A DNA stretch of 64,000 nucleotides from Variovorax ginsengisoli (GCF_030486595.1 NZ_JAUJZH010000016.1:62001-126000); one strand, 5' to 3'; counted from the first letter of the stretch, positions 1-8,960 are shown. Made by a program: numbers and translations. The notes: generated from the sequence alone by a model not told the origin.

Positions 1-190
1 GCCATGGGCCTCGCCTGTTCCGAAGCGTCTTTGTTTGGCTACGTCGGGGCACCTCGAAACCGGTCGTCGGGCGCAAGTCTCATTGGCAGTTTGAACCTGG
101 AACTGGCAACTCAGCGTGTTCAACGGTTGGAGAGGGAGGGCGGAAATCGCTGCTCGGTAGACGTTCATCACCACGCGCCGACGAACGCTA

Positions 191-1371
191 GTGCAGTGCG
201 CCACGTAAATATGTACTTATCGTGTGCTCCGTGCCAGCGCCGCCTTGGCGCGCGTGACCTTGGCCAAGATGTCGGTCGCGCTCTTGGTCCAGATGAAGGG
301 TTTGGGGTTGGCGTTGTGGTGGGCCACGTACAGATCGATGGCGAACTCCAGTTCGGCCACGCTGGTGAAGCTGTCGCGCCGGATGCGGTTCTCCGAGATG
401 TCGCGGAAGAAGCGCTCGACCATGTTCAGCCACGAGGCACTGGTGGGCGTGAAGTGCATGACGAAGCGCGGGTGCTTGGCCAGCCAAGCCTGCACGTCCG
501 GGTGCGTGTGGGTGCCGTAGTTGTCCACGATCAGGTGCAACTGCAGGTGCTTGGGCGTCTTGCGCTGGATCAGCCGCAGGAACTGCAGCCACTCGGCGTG
601 GCGGTGTTGCGGCTGGCACATCGAGATCACGGTGCCGTCCAGGGTGTTCAAGGCGGCGAACAGCGTGGTCGTACCGTGGCGCTTGTAGTCGTGGGTGACG
701 GTGCCGGCGCGGCCTTTCTTCATCGGCAAGCCCGGCTGGGTGCGGTTGAGCGCCTGGATCTGGCTCTTTTCGTCGCAGCTCAGAACCAGGGCGCGCTCGG
801 GAGGATTGAGGTACAGCCCCACGACATCCAGCAGCTTGTCCTCGAAGCGGGGGTCGCGCGAGAGCTTGAAGGTGCTTTGCCGATGCGGCTTCAGACCGTT
901 GCGCTTCCAGACGCGGCGGATGGTGGTCGGCCCTACACCGAGTTGCGCGGCCAGCGTGCGCGTGCTCCAGTGCGTGGCGGCGATGGGCTTTTCGTGAAGC
1001 GTCATGTCCACAATGCTCGACTCAAACTCGGCGGTGGTCACGCTGGGGGTACGCCCGGGGCGCGGCGCGTCATGCATCAGGGCTTCCACCCCGCCTTCCA
1101 GGAAGCGCTGGCGCCACAAGGCCACCTGGCGCCGATCCAGATCGACCTCGGCGGCGATGTCCTTGTTCTGCCAGCCCTCGGCAGCCAGCAACACGATCTT
1201 GGCTCGTTGCTGCACACGAGCCTCGACGCGGCCTCGTCGCGCCAAGGCCGTCAGCTCTCGTTGAACAGCGGCATCCAGTTCGATCTTCGGGGCAATGCGC
1301 ATGGCTGCGACCTCCATCGAGGTCGGAGTGTGCCGCATCTATTAAGTTCCACTATTTCGAGCGCACCGCAC
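191..1371 (-). mobile_element. IS630-family insertion sequence, complete
   Basis: A 1181-bp element bounded by imperfect terminal inverted repeats. The left end reads GTGCAGTGCGC from 191. The right end, read inward on the minus strand from 1371, is GTGCGGTGCGC (10 of 11 bases match), with further partial matches inside. It is flanked by TA on both sides (189-190 and 1372-1373), the target duplication expected for IS630/Tc1-mariner elements. It contains one intact transposase gene on the minus strand. The right TA lies in the stop codon of the neighbouring recombinase gene. Confidence 0.88.
217..1338 (-). CDS. IS630-family DDE transposase
   Basis: A 373-aa transposase that would catalyse cut-and-paste movement of the surrounding element into TA sites. 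The N-terminal third holds helix-turn-helix segments (EVDLDRRQVALWRQRF and LGVGPTTIRRVWKRNGL). The C-terminal part is a DDE domain with the first Asp in VLSCDEKSQIQ, the second in HLIVDNYGTH and the Glu in SASWLNMVERFF. The order and spacing fit the IS630 family. The reading frame is intact, so the element may be active. Internal start codons at MEVAAMRIAPK are also plausible, so the exact start is uncertain. Confidence 0.9.
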   Translation of the reverse strand: MRHTPTSMEVAAMRIAPKIELDAAVQRELTALARRGRVEARVQQRAKIVLLAAEGWQNKDIAAEVDLDRRQVALWRQRFLEGGVEALMHDAPRPGRTPSVTTAEFESSIVDMTLHEKPIAATHWSTRTLAAQLGVGPTTIRRVWKRNGLKPHRQSTFKLSRDPRFEDKLLDVVGLYLNPPERALVLSCDEKSQIQALNRTQPGLPMKKGRAGTVTHDYKRHGTTTLFAALNTLDGTVISMCQPQHRHAEWLQFLRLIQRKTPKHLQLHLIVDNYGTHTHPDVQAWLAKHPRFVMHFTPTSASWLNMVERFFRDISENRIRRDSFTSVAELEFAIDLYVAHHNANPKPFIWTKSATDILAKVTRAKAALARSTR

Positions 1372-2633
1372 TAGTCGAGCATGCGCGCCGTTTTGCTGTT
1401 GAGCAGGTCGCCCGCTCGGTAGTAGCCCATGAAAACCTCAAAATTCCGATGCCCCGTCATCTTCATGGCTTCTTCAGGCGGCATCTGACGCCGCCCCGCC
1501 TCCGTGACGAAGCCGGAGCGCAATGAATGCGCTGAGAAGCGTCCCTCAAGTCCTGCAAGTTTCGCTCGAGCCATGACAATCTTGCGAACTGCTCGAGGTG
1601 CCAGCGGCTCATCGAGAATCTGGCCGCTCTTCAGGATGCGCCTGAAGATTGGCCCTCGTTGCGATCCGCTCAACTGCAGCCAGCTTCTGAGCGCATCTGC
1701 AGCGCGCCCTACAACCGGTTTTTGGGTCGAGTCGTCAACTCGCCCCTCTTGGTTGCTCTTGGAATACGTCAGTAGATAGACGTAGCCGCGTGCGCCGTGA
1801 TCGGTCAGGTTCTCAAGGGTGGCCGAGGAAACCTCTGAGCGCCGGCGCCCGCCGCTGGCCCACGCAAAGAGAATCAATGCCCGATCGCGCACGCCACAGG
1901 GCGACATGTCGCAGGTGTTCAGCAAGGGCTCCAGAAGATCGCGGGTGAGGGCGGCTTGCTGACGTGGACGGACCTGACGTCGAGCGTAGCCGACGCGCAC
2001 GGTACGCAACACCTCGCGCACGCCGACATCTGCACAAGGGTTGTCCAAATTGCGGAGCTGATGCGCCTTGGAGAGAACAGAGAGTCGGTGGGCCAAGGTG
2101 TTCAATGCCAACGGCCCACGCTTGCCTTTGAAACGCGTGGCGACCAGCAGTTCGTCGATGGCATCCGGCAGGTCATGCAGAAGACGGGCAGGCCGGCAAG
2201 GGAGGTCGCGCTGCTCGTCGTCGACGTCCACGCGCTCGGCATGATCGACGATGAACTGCAGCACTGCGGGGACGGGCACGGGAAAATCCAGTGCGTGGCC
2301 GTATCTCGCTGCGAACCAAGCACCCCAGTAGCGCATAGCCGCGGCATAGGACGCTTGGGTGTTCGAGGATTGACCCTGCTGCAGCAGTTCTCGCACAGAA
2401 GCTTCGGTAAGGCTCGAAAGTGCCTCCGGCGCCAGGGTAGGGATGTTCAGCGGTCGGAGGGCTGCCAGAGCTCGAGGGTCGACTGCTGAGCCGACAGTCG
2501 AGCCAGGTTGGGCCGCATGCAAATGCACCGGGACAGCGGGCGTCTGTGCTGCTGCCGGCGGCGCGTCCAGGGCGAGGCTCAGCGCCGAGGAGGCGAGCGG
2601 CTGGGGATGATCAACGCGACGACGAGAAGCCAT
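1371..2633 (-). CDS. Tyrosine recombinase / integrase-like protein
   Basis: A 420-aa site-specific recombinase. The first 75 or so residues are rich in Ala and Pro with no recognisable fold. A SAM-like core-binding domain follows (SSNTQASYAAAMRYWGAWF). The catalytic domain shows the Arg in ASGGRRRSEVS, HSLRSGF for the His-x-x-Arg pair, GHRN for the second His, and FMGYYRAG with the nucleophilic Tyr. I chose the start at 2633 because an AGGAG ribosome site precedes it; a start at 2663 is possible. The stop codon TAG coincides with the IS630 insertion point. It is probably the integrase of a genomic island, although its attachment sites are not proven. It is not an integron integrase, since it lacks that family's usual length and layout. 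Confidence 0.85.
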   Translation of the reverse strand: MASRRRVDHPQPLASSALSLALDAPPAAAQTPAVPVHLHAAQPGSTVGSAVDPRALAALRPLNIPTLAPEALSSLTEASVRELLQQGQSSNTQASYAAAMRYWGAWFAARYGHALDFPVPVPAVLQFIVDHAERVDVDDEQRDLPCRPARLLHDLPDAIDELLVATRFKGKRGPLALNTLAHRLSVLSKAHQLRNLDNPCADVGVREVLRTVRVGYARRQVRPRQQAALTRDLLEPLLNTCDMSPCGVRDRALILFAWASGGRRRSEVSSATLENLTDHGARGYVYLLTYSKSNQEGRVDDSTQKPVVGRAADALRSWLQLSGSQRGPIFRRILKSGQILDEPLAPRAVRKIVMARAKLAGLEGRFSAHSLRSGFVTEAGRRQMPPEEAMKMTGHRNFEVFMGYYRAGDLLNSKTARMLD

Positions 2634-3172
2634 GACGACGCTCCTGAAGCAACTGGTCATCATGCCGCGCCGCAGGGCATTGCGCCAGGGGAGGGGGTTG
2701 CGGCGGGGTCTGGCGGGAGGGCGATAAAGGAGTCTTACCGGACCCGACGCCGGCCGTCCCGCGGGAAACCGGTGGAGCCGTTGGACGTCCGGCGCGACGC
2801 GAAATGTGCAATCAACAACGAAGGATGTACAAAGTACACAGGACGCACCGAGTGCTCGTCCGTCGAGCCCACCCCGTAGCTCGGGCCCAGCGCAGGGTAA
2901 GCTGCCGCGTCGCTGAGCGACTGGGCACGGCCGCTCTACGTTGGAACATGACTGTCACCGACGCCGCCGGTGTCCGAGCGCGGGCGACAACGGGCGATCA
3001 GGACGAAGTCGCGCCTGGAGGGCTGCTTCCGAATTTCGCGAACTGGCGTTCCGGGCCCAAAGCGGGTATACATCACGCTCCGAAGCGGTCGTTGCTACTG
3101 ACGTCGCAGGCTGCTTCCCATTTTGGAAATGGAATGCCCCATGATCGCTTTCACGTCTTGCGCAGCGGCACG
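2634..3172. other. Intergenic region upstream of the recombinase
   Basis: No supportable gene is seen. It contains the recombinase ribosome binding site and a locally AT-richer patch near 2800-2840 with a perfect interrupted palindrome. Short open frames here have no family resemblance that I recognise. Confidence 0.5.
2826..2838. promoter_or_regulatory. Interrupted palindrome TGTAC-AAA-GTACA
   Basis: A perfect 5-bp inverted repeat with a 3-bp spacer, about 190 bp upstream of the recombinase start, in an AT-richer patch within GC-rich DNA. It could be a regulator site for the recombinase promoter or part of a recombinase core site. Only the symmetry is observed; the function is inference. 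Confidence 0.35.
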
Positions 3173-4165
3173 TTAGTACGCGCGCGGTGAGCCAGCACTG
3201 GGCCGCGCGCGTCGCATGACCGGCGAGTCAGCTCCTGTTCGCCGATTCGCAATCGTCTGCGCCAGGCTCACGGCGCGTAGTGCAGCCGGCGACATAGTTC
3301 GGCCCTTCAGCCAGATGGCATGCAGGTTTACGACCACCGGCTTCTTCAACTTGACTTCGAGCTGCCGTAAATCCAGCCTGCTTGCAGCCTCTAGGTCATC
3401 GGGCAACAAGCCGATCACATCGGAATCGGCAACCAGACGACTGAGGAGATTCAGATCGTCGCATTCCACGGTCAACGGAAATTCTTGCGCCGAGGCGAAG
3501 CCGTAGCTGGCCGCGATCTGTTCCATCATCGAGTGCGTTGCAGATATGCCGGCGATGCCGTACCGGCGCAGCGCGTCGACGCCGATCTTATTGTTGCCCT
3601 CGATCGGATGTCCGGCGCGGCAGAACAGGGCACCGGCTTGCACGCCCACCAGCACGCTGACATAGCGGTCGCTGCGAGCGAGCAGCTTGGGCTCACCGAG
3701 GCAGAAATCGAGCTCTTGCGCTTCGAGTTTCTCGATCAACCCGATGAGGTTGCCAAGGCGTACGCGCGTGACGAGCTGGGGACTGCTGCGGCCAAGTTCC
3801 GATAGCAGGCGAGGCATGATGGTGGCCGCCGGAATGGGCGCGGCGCCGATCGCGATTTCACCCGCGTCCCCTTGCCGCATCAGCTCGATGTCGCGCTGAA
3901 GGCAGCTGCTGTCGAAAACCAGGGCGCGTGCGCGTTCCAGCACCATCTCGCCCGCGCGGGTCAGCGAGACCCGTTGAGCATTACGGTCGAACAAGTGCAT
4001 ACCCACCTGGTCTTCAAGGCTCTTGATGCTGCGACCGAAGGCTGCTTCGCTCAAGTGAACCCGCACGGCCGCGCGCGAGAAGCGCCCCTCTTCCGCCAGG
4101 GCGATCAGGTGAGTCAAGCGCCGCAGGTCTGTGGCGAGCTTGGGATCGGATTGCATGAAGCGCAA
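3173..4165 (-). CDS. LysR-family transcriptional regulator
   Basis: A 330-aa protein with an N-terminal winged helix-turn-helix near residues 12-70 (LIALAEEGRFSRAAVRVHLS, then SIKSLEDQVGMHLFDR). A two-lobed effector-binding domain follows from about residue 95. The length fits the family, with a basic, low-complexity C-terminal tail after residue 315. It is transcribed divergently from the secreted propeller gene at 4332, with about 165 bp between start codons, a common arrangement for a LysR protein controlling its neighbour. The effector is unknown. A start at 4156 (MQSDPKL) is an alternative. Confidence 0.85.
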   Translation of the reverse strand: MRFMQSDPKLATDLRRLTHLIALAEEGRFSRAAVRVHLSEAAFGRSIKSLEDQVGMHLFDRNAQRVSLTRAGEMVLERARALVFDSSCLQRDIELMRQGDAGEIAIGAAPIPAATIMPRLLSELGRSSPQLVTRVRLGNLIGLIEKLEAQELDFCLGEPKLLARSDRYVSVLVGVQAGALFCRAGHPIEGNNKIGVDALRRYGIAGISATHSMMEQIAASYGFASAQEFPLTVECDDLNLLSRLVADSDVIGLLPDDLEAASRLDLRQLEVKLKKPVVVNLHAIWLKGRTMSPAALRAVSLAQTIANRRTGADSPVMRRARPSAGSPRAY

Positions 4166-4331
4166 TGTACTCGGGCTGTTTTTGCGTTGGACTATTTTTT
4201 ACCACGCTCGAATAATCCGGCTTCGCGCGCTTTTCCTCCCTGCGCGGGGCCGTGCTTCAAAAGATCATCGGATGCGATACGGCTGACGGAATCCTCGTCG
4301 TGGAGGCGAACGATGTCATTGGAGATTGACC

Positions 4332-6311
4332 ATGTTCTCGGTTACCAGGCCGCTTAAACACATCGCTTCCGCTGCACTGGCGGCTCTATGCGTCTTCACG
4401 TTGCCGGCGATGGCATCCGAGGTCACGGGAACTGTGCTCGGCGTGGACCTGCCCGTAGTCGGAGCCAGGGTCAGCCTGTGGCGCAGTGCGGCGGGCCAGA
4501 GTCCAGCAAAGCTCAGGGAAGTGGTAAGCGCCGCCGACGGTCGATTCACGCTCCGCGTCGACCCATCGAATGCCGCGGCCGTTCACTATGTGGTCACCGA
4601 AGGCGGACGAGTGAATGGCCAGGAAGCTCCGGCATTGAAACTGATGGCCGTCTTACCGGCCGTGCCGCCCGCCAGGATCACGATCAACGAACTCACGACG
4701 GTCGGCTCGGTCTGGCCCAACGCGCAACTGCTGGACGGCGACAAGCTGCGGGGCACTCCTGTCGGGTTGAAGATCGGCCGCGCCCAGGTCCCGAACCTGG
4801 TGGATGTCGGTTCCGGCGGCTTCGGCCGTACGGTGCTCGATGGTTCGAACCTGGCCCAGTCCGAAACTGTCGGGCGCATGAACACGCTGGTCGCACTCGT
4901 CGCCTTGTGCGGCCGCCACCACCAGGAAGCAGGTTGCAAAGAGTTCCTGCGACTCACGAACTCGTCGGACACGCTCGATGCGCTGCAGACGCTCGCGCGC
5001 CAGCCGTGGGTCAATGCGCCCGCGTTGTTCGAGCTGTTCTCGAGCAGTTATCCCTTCCCCGAGAGAGCTGGGCGTCGCAAGGACGCGCCGGTGCCCTACC
5101 TGCAGTACCCGCCTGAGGACTTCGCGCTCATCGTGCGCTTCATGGGCGGCGGCATCTACTCGCCGGGCAAGCTCGCGTTCGACCAAGAAGGCAACCTGTG
5201 GAGCGGCCTCAACTGGATGGCCGGCGCGCAGAACAGCCTCTATCAGTCCATCGGCGGTGGCGTGGTGAAGCTGTCGCCCTCGGGCGACACCTTGTCGCCG
5301 AGCATTACGGGATTCACGATACCCGGCCTGGACGGCATCGGATGGGGCACCGGGATCTCGTCCGACAAGGTTTGGGCCAGCAGTTTCGCGCGCACGATCG
5401 CGGTCTTCGATCTGAAGGGCAAGCCGCTCACGGGTCCGGCGGGGATCAACTTCGACGGCAAGCTCGGGATGATGCATGGCGTCGGCTATGCGCCGAACGG
5501 CGATGTGTGGATCGTCGATTCGACCGGCGACAAGCTGGTTCATTTCCCAGGCGGCGATCCGCAGAAGGGCCGGCTGGTCGAGGTGGCCGGGCTTGCAGCG
5601 CCGTTCGCGATCACGATCGATCGGAACAACGTGGTGTGGGTCTCCAACAGCGGCGGAGCGACTGTCGTGCGCTTTCCGGGGGATGCGCCCGAAAAGGCGC
5701 AAAGCCTCCGGGCCGGCATCAGCGTGCGCGGGATCGCGCTGGACTCGAAGGGCAATCTCTGGGCCGGCAGCAACTTCACGCCGGGGGATCCGCTGCCCGA
5801 GTATCCCAAGGGGGTCGGCATTCTCCAGCAGTTCCTCATCGGCGCCAAGTTCGTCGAGGACAAGTACAGCGTCGAACATCCGACGGGTGTTATCACCGTG
5901 TTCGACAAGGACGGCAAGACGCTCCTGGAAAACGTCGGCAACCGCGGCATCTTCGCTCCCTGGGGCGTCAGCATCGACGGTCAGGACAATGCCTGGGTGG
6001 CGGGAATCTATGGGATGAGCCTGAACCTCTATTGCGGGATGGCGAGCCAATGCCCCGCAGGAACGAAGCCGGGTGACCTGATTCACAAGTACCGCTCGGG
6101 CGTGCTGCAAATGCCGACCGACGCGGTCATTGATTCCGCCGGCAATGTGTGGGTCGCCAACAACTGGAACGATCCCAAGGCACTGACCGAGAAGAATCCG
6201 GATCGATACATCTCTACCAAAGGAGGCGGCACCGGCATCCTGATCGTCTACGGGGTCGCGAAGCCCGTGATCAACCCGTTGCAGGGAGAAGTGCGTGCGG
6301 CGCTGCCTTAG
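4332..6311 (+). CDS. Secreted NHL/SMP-30-like beta-propeller protein
   Basis: A 659-aa exported protein. Residues 1-30 form a signal peptide ending in LPAMASE. A carboxypeptidase-regulatory/Ig-like segment follows (GTVLGVDLPVVGARVSLW). From about residue 275 there are repeated propeller blades with the pattern G-N-x-W or G-D-V-W-I (EGNLWSGLNW, NGDVWIVDS, NNVVWVSNS, KGNLWAGSN, QDNAWVAG, AGNVWVANN). This resembles virginiamycin B lyase-like and NHL proteins, but no catalytic residues can be assigned, so no reaction is claimed. I use the ATG at 4332, preceded by GGAG, rather than an upstream TTG. It is divergent from the LysR gene, which is its likely regulator. Confidence 0.75.
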   Translation: MFSVTRPLKHIASAALAALCVFTLPAMASEVTGTVLGVDLPVVGARVSLWRSAAGQSPAKLREVVSAADGRFTLRVDPSNAAAVHYVVTEGGRVNGQEAPALKLMAVLPAVPPARITINELTTVGSVWPNAQLLDGDKLRGTPVGLKIGRAQVPNLVDVGSGGFGRTVLDGSNLAQSETVGRMNTLVALVALCGRHHQEAGCKEFLRLTNSSDTLDALQTLARQPWVNAPALFELFSSSYPFPERAGRRKDAPVPYLQYPPEDFALIVRFMGGGIYSPGKLAFDQEGNLWSGLNWMAGAQNSLYQSIGGGVVKLSPSGDTLSPSITGFTIPGLDGIGWGTGISSDKVWASSFARTIAVFDLKGKPLTGPAGINFDGKLGMMHGVGYAPNGDVWIVDSTGDKLVHFPGGDPQKGRLVEVAGLAAPFAITIDRNNVVWVSNSGGATVVRFPGDAPEKAQSLRAGISVRGIALDSKGNLWAGSNFTPGDPLPEYPKGVGILQQFLIGAKFVEDKYSVEHPTGVITVFDKDGKTLLENVGNRGIFAPWGVSIDGQDNAWVAGIYGMSLNLYCGMASQCPAGTKPGDLIHKYRSGVLQMPTDAVIDSAGNVWVANNWNDPKALTEKNPDRYISTKGGGTGILIVYGVAKPVINPLQGEVRAALP

Positions 6312-6425
6312 TTACAGGTCGCTCTGATTGCCAATTTCGGCTCCTGGCCGAGGTCGTGTGAAAACGCTTCGTCGATCGTCTCACTCAAAATAAAATTCGC
6401 CATCCCGCTTGGAGCGAGGTGGCCC
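6312..6425. other. Spacer between the propeller gene and an IS remnant
   Basis: Short spacer with an AT-rich run just before the IS1182-type reading frame. It may include part of the degraded insertion sequence end; no inverted repeat partner was found. Confidence 0.3.
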
Positions 6426-6600
6426 ATGAAGCGATTCATCGAAGGCGAAGAGCGACGGCAGGTGATGCTGCTGCCCGAATGCCTTGATGACTATATCGGT
6501 GAGGACAACCCGGTGCGAGTTATCTGCAGACACTGGGATTCGACGGCGTCGAGCCAGCGGCGACGGGGCCGCATCCTGCCACATCACTGCCGCGACCGCC
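6426..6600 (+). pseudogene. IS1182-type transposase, N-terminal remnant
   Basis: The first 33 residues match, from memory, the conserved start of IS1182-family transposases (MKRFIEGEE, LLPECLDDYIGEDNPVRVI). The frame then breaks. A second frame continues with LGFDGVEPAATG, the next conserved block of the same family, so an internal deletion with frameshift has removed the linker. Nothing of the DDE catalytic domain is visible downstream. It is therefore a dead fragment marking an old insertion. Confidence 0.75.
6566..6583 (+). repeat. 18-bp direct repeat, copy 1
   Basis: The 18-base string GGGCCGCATCCTGCCACA occurs here inside the IS1182 remnant and again, identical, at 10680-10697. The two copies bracket about 4.1 kb that includes the scrambled receiver patch and the histidine kinase gene. 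It may be a recombination scar. Confidence 0.6.
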
Positions 6601-6805
6601 TGGGTCTGACTGGGCCACGCATGGTTGCGGACGAAACCTCATCAAAACTGTGGAGGGTCGCCTCTAGCTCGTGTTTGATGCACCAAAGGGCAATATCCCC
6701 GCATTCCCGTTTGGGCTAGCGTGGCAACATTTCAAACTACAAGAATGCGCTGGGGCTGAGAGACCGGGTTGGCCGGCTGCAAGCACAGCCGTTGAGGTGG
6801 AAGAG

Positions 6806-7372
6806 GTGAGCCAAGCCACTGTATTCGTCGTCGACGACGACGCTGCTTGTCGCGACTCCGTTCGCGAACTCGTCAGCGCAGCCGGACTTTCGGTGGCGGT
6901 CTTCAGTTCTGCGGTCGAATTCCTGACGGCTTTCGACGCCACTTGGCAGGGGTGCCTTATCCTCGACTTGCACATGCCCCGTATGAATGGCCGCGTGCTG
7001 CAGCAACGCCTGCACGAGCTAGGCATCCATATGCCGATTGTGTTCATCAGCGGTAGCGTCGACATACCGACAGCGTTCCAGGCCATCAGAGATGGCGCCG
7101 TAGACTTCTTGCAGAAGCCGTATCCCGAGAACAAGTTGCTGGACGCCATTGACAAGGCACTACGTCGGGACCCTCCTGAAGCGTGTCGTCGACTGAAGCT
7201 AGCAGTCGGACCCGACAAACCGGTCGGAGGAGTCGAACGTCCGTTGTTGGCCGTCGGAGGCGGTTCACTCTGTGACGCACGCTCGCAGCCAGGTGAAGGC
7301 AGGATGTTCGCCTGGCAGAGTAGCTTCTGCCGCCGCATCCATCAAGCGAAGGCCGCGATTGCTATTGGTTAG
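6806..7372 (+). pseudogene. FixJ-type response regulator, receiver domain with foreign tail
   Basis: Starts at GTG 6806 with a good GAGG ribosome site. Residues 1-120 are a complete receiver domain: acidic pocket VVDDD at 8-12, phospho-acceptor Asp54 in LILDLHMPRMNG, the S/T position in VFISGS, and Lys104 in DFLQKPYPE. In intact FixJ/NarL proteins a LuxR-type DNA-binding domain would follow. Here, after DAIDKALRRDP, the frame runs into sequence that is the antisense of a serine hydrolase gene and stops at 7372. The output domain is therefore lost. A free-standing receiver with residual function is possible. Confidence 0.7.
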
Positions 7373-7545
7373 CAGGACGACGGCTGACTGCGTTTTTGGA
7401 TTGCCCATTGCGAAGGCCCTGATGCCATCCATCTTTCCCCATTGGAAGAATGTGCCGTCAGTTGCTTCAACTCCCCATCCGAGGCCCCAACCAATGTCTC
7501 GCTCGGTCACGGGGGGACTGTCCATTAGCAGGCTGCTGAAATACC
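7265..7545 (-). pseudogene. Serine hydrolase (class C beta-lactamase fold), C-terminal fragment
   Basis: On the minus strand, about 90 residues resemble the C-terminus of beta-lactamase-family serine hydrolases: GWGLGWGVE, FFQWGKMDGIRAFAMGN, AVVLLTNSNRGLRL and a final LPGEHPAFTWL. The catalytic Ser-x-x-Lys and Tyr motifs lie in the missing N-terminal part. The upstream boundary, near 7545, is where homology-like text ends and receiver-domain text on the other strand begins. It cannot make an active enzyme. Confidence 0.65.
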
Positions 7546-7569
7546 TCACCGGATGGTCCCCCGAAATTG

Positions 7570-7667
7570 GGCCTGAGGACGGCGCAGTGGACTTCCTGCA
7601 AAAGCCGAACCCACAACAGCAGTTGATGGACGCCATTCACAAGGCCCTCCAGCTGGTTCCCACCTGA
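7570..7667 (+). pseudogene. Second receiver-domain tail fragment
   Basis: A short in-frame stretch reads GAVDFLQKPNPQQQLMDAIH followed by KAL and ends at a stop at 7667. It parallels the end of the first receiver (GAVDFLQKPYPENKLLDAID, about 7100-7160) but with several substitutions. It is therefore from a different FixJ-type gene or an old duplicate. The rest of that gene is missing. Confidence 0.65.
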
Positions 7668-8242
7668 CGGCGGGACCGCGTCAAGCACCAGATTCGGGCG
7701 AGTTAGACCTCGCAGGCGAACGCGACCGCTTTTGGCCCGCATGAAGGCGGTTGGTTCGTCCGGGTTCGGATCGCAAGCGAGGGCTCCGCAGCCTCAAAGG
7801 CCCATTGCCAACTTCAGGGTCCACGCCAGGGCAACGACCAAGCCCACGAGCAACGCCCAGCCGCGCCACCCCCGCAGGCCAGCCGCGGGCTGTTTTGACG
7901 CCTACAAATCCGTCGTGGCGAAGATTCTCCGTGCTCGGCTTTCTGGCTCAGCCACTCGGCGTCGCACCGTGAATCGTTCATGTAACCGAGTGTAGCCAAA
8001 AGTACTACTTGAATTCGGTCATTGTTCACGAATCCTGCCGGGGTGCTGGGATGCGGATTCAGGTTTCGTTTAGGCGCGCAAGACCCAGCCGGAGACGATC
8101 GGTCTGGTCCTACAAGGACAACCCCTCGTGCCTCAGCGGATGTCTGGTAGTAATATGAGAAATCATCGGAGGCCAAATCTCGTGCTCTTGGCCTGGTTCT
8201 GACGCCGTTCCGTCTTGTCATCGCACCCTTGCATTTGGTGCG
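7668..8242. other. About 575 bp without a supportable gene
   Basis: Open frames exist on both strands but are Arg/Pro-rich and lack start signals or recognisable family features. No tRNA, insertion sequence end or clear hairpin terminator was seen. It is probably decayed sequence belonging to the neighbouring scrambled patch. Confidence 0.4.
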
Positions 8243-8572
8243 ATGAATCTCCACCCTTCCCCCACTACCTCGCCTCCAGCTCCGCCTGAATGGTCGATGA
8301 AGCTCGTCTTCGAGACCGAGGGCGAAATATCCCAATGCATCTGCGTGATCTCGCGCAATGCGATAGAGATGTGCCGACTTTCCACCGCCAGTCCGGACTC
8401 CGAACGAGGACGTTCAAAAGTGGCAGAAAAGGCACGGGCGTGGATTGCCGAATTTTTAAGCCGTGAAACCAGCGGCGCGGCTCCGCAATCGCTGGAGTCC
8501 GTCGAGGCGAAAGCGTCGCGGCCCGCGCCGATCCAGGCGACCGCGGTGCGCCGGCCCTTCAGAGGGTTGTAG
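8243..8572 (+). CDS. Hypothetical protein
   Basis: A 109-aa soluble protein I do not recognise. The middle part (FETEGEISQCICVISRNAIE, then KVAEKARAWIAEFLSRE) reads like a genuine folded helical segment, with coding-like composition. The first 18 residues are Pro-rich and may be untranslated; an internal ATG at 8297 (MKLVFETEG) is an alternative start. Neither start has a strong ribosome site. Its neighbours give no functional clue. Confidence 0.4.
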   Translation: MNLHPSPTTSPPAPPEWSMKLVFETEGEISQCICVISRNAIEMCRLSTASPDSERGRSKVAEKARAWIAEFLSRETSGAAPQSLESVEAKASRPAPIQATAVRRPFRGL

Positions 8573-8753
8573 CCCGCCGCCTCGCGCTGACGGACCCTCC
8601 GGTCGGCTCGACCGCTCGAAGGACGCGGAAAGTGAATTTTGGGGCCGGAGTGTGGCGACTTGAGGCGAGCAAATGGGTGACATAAGTCCGTCCGAACGTG
8701 TCGATCCGATCGCCGGGTGATTGCGGAGTCGAGGAGCCACGCAACAATGCGTG

Positions 8754-8960
8754 ATGGACCCATCAGGCCTCTCCGACGACGAGCTTTTCCGAAACTGCCA
8801 AGTGCTTCGCGTGCAAGCGACGGCAGGTGACCAGAACGCTCTGCACCAAGCCCGTGTCTTGGAAGCGGAAGCCAGACGCCGATTTAAAGCAGCCACCACC
8901 ATGGCCGCGCCACTGGCGGCCTTGCCCATAAGCCGGCGACCATGGTGGCGTTTTTGGTAG
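8754..8960 (+). CDS. Small hypothetical protein
   Basis: A 68-aa protein starting MDPSGLSDDELFRNCQVLR. It has a predicted amphipathic helical core (QARVLEAEARRRFKAA) and a basic, Trp-rich C-terminus (SRRPWWRFW). I do not recognise a named family. It is followed about 130 bp downstream by a hairpin with a T-run, consistent with it being a transcribed unit. Confidence 0.5.
   Translation: MDPSGLSDDELFRNCQVLRVQATAGDQNALHQARVLEAEARRRFKAATTMAAPLAALPISRRPWWRFW

Noticed and set aside
4-1374. Long plus-strand open frame opposite the IS630 transposase
   Set aside because: It is antisense to a transposase with a clear DDE domain and has no protein-family features; an artefact of high GC.
1371-2663. 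Integron integrase with gene cassettes at 12-16 kb
   Set aside because: The recombinase lacks the IntI layout, and no attC-like GTTRRRY/RYYYAAC pairs were recognised around the small genes.
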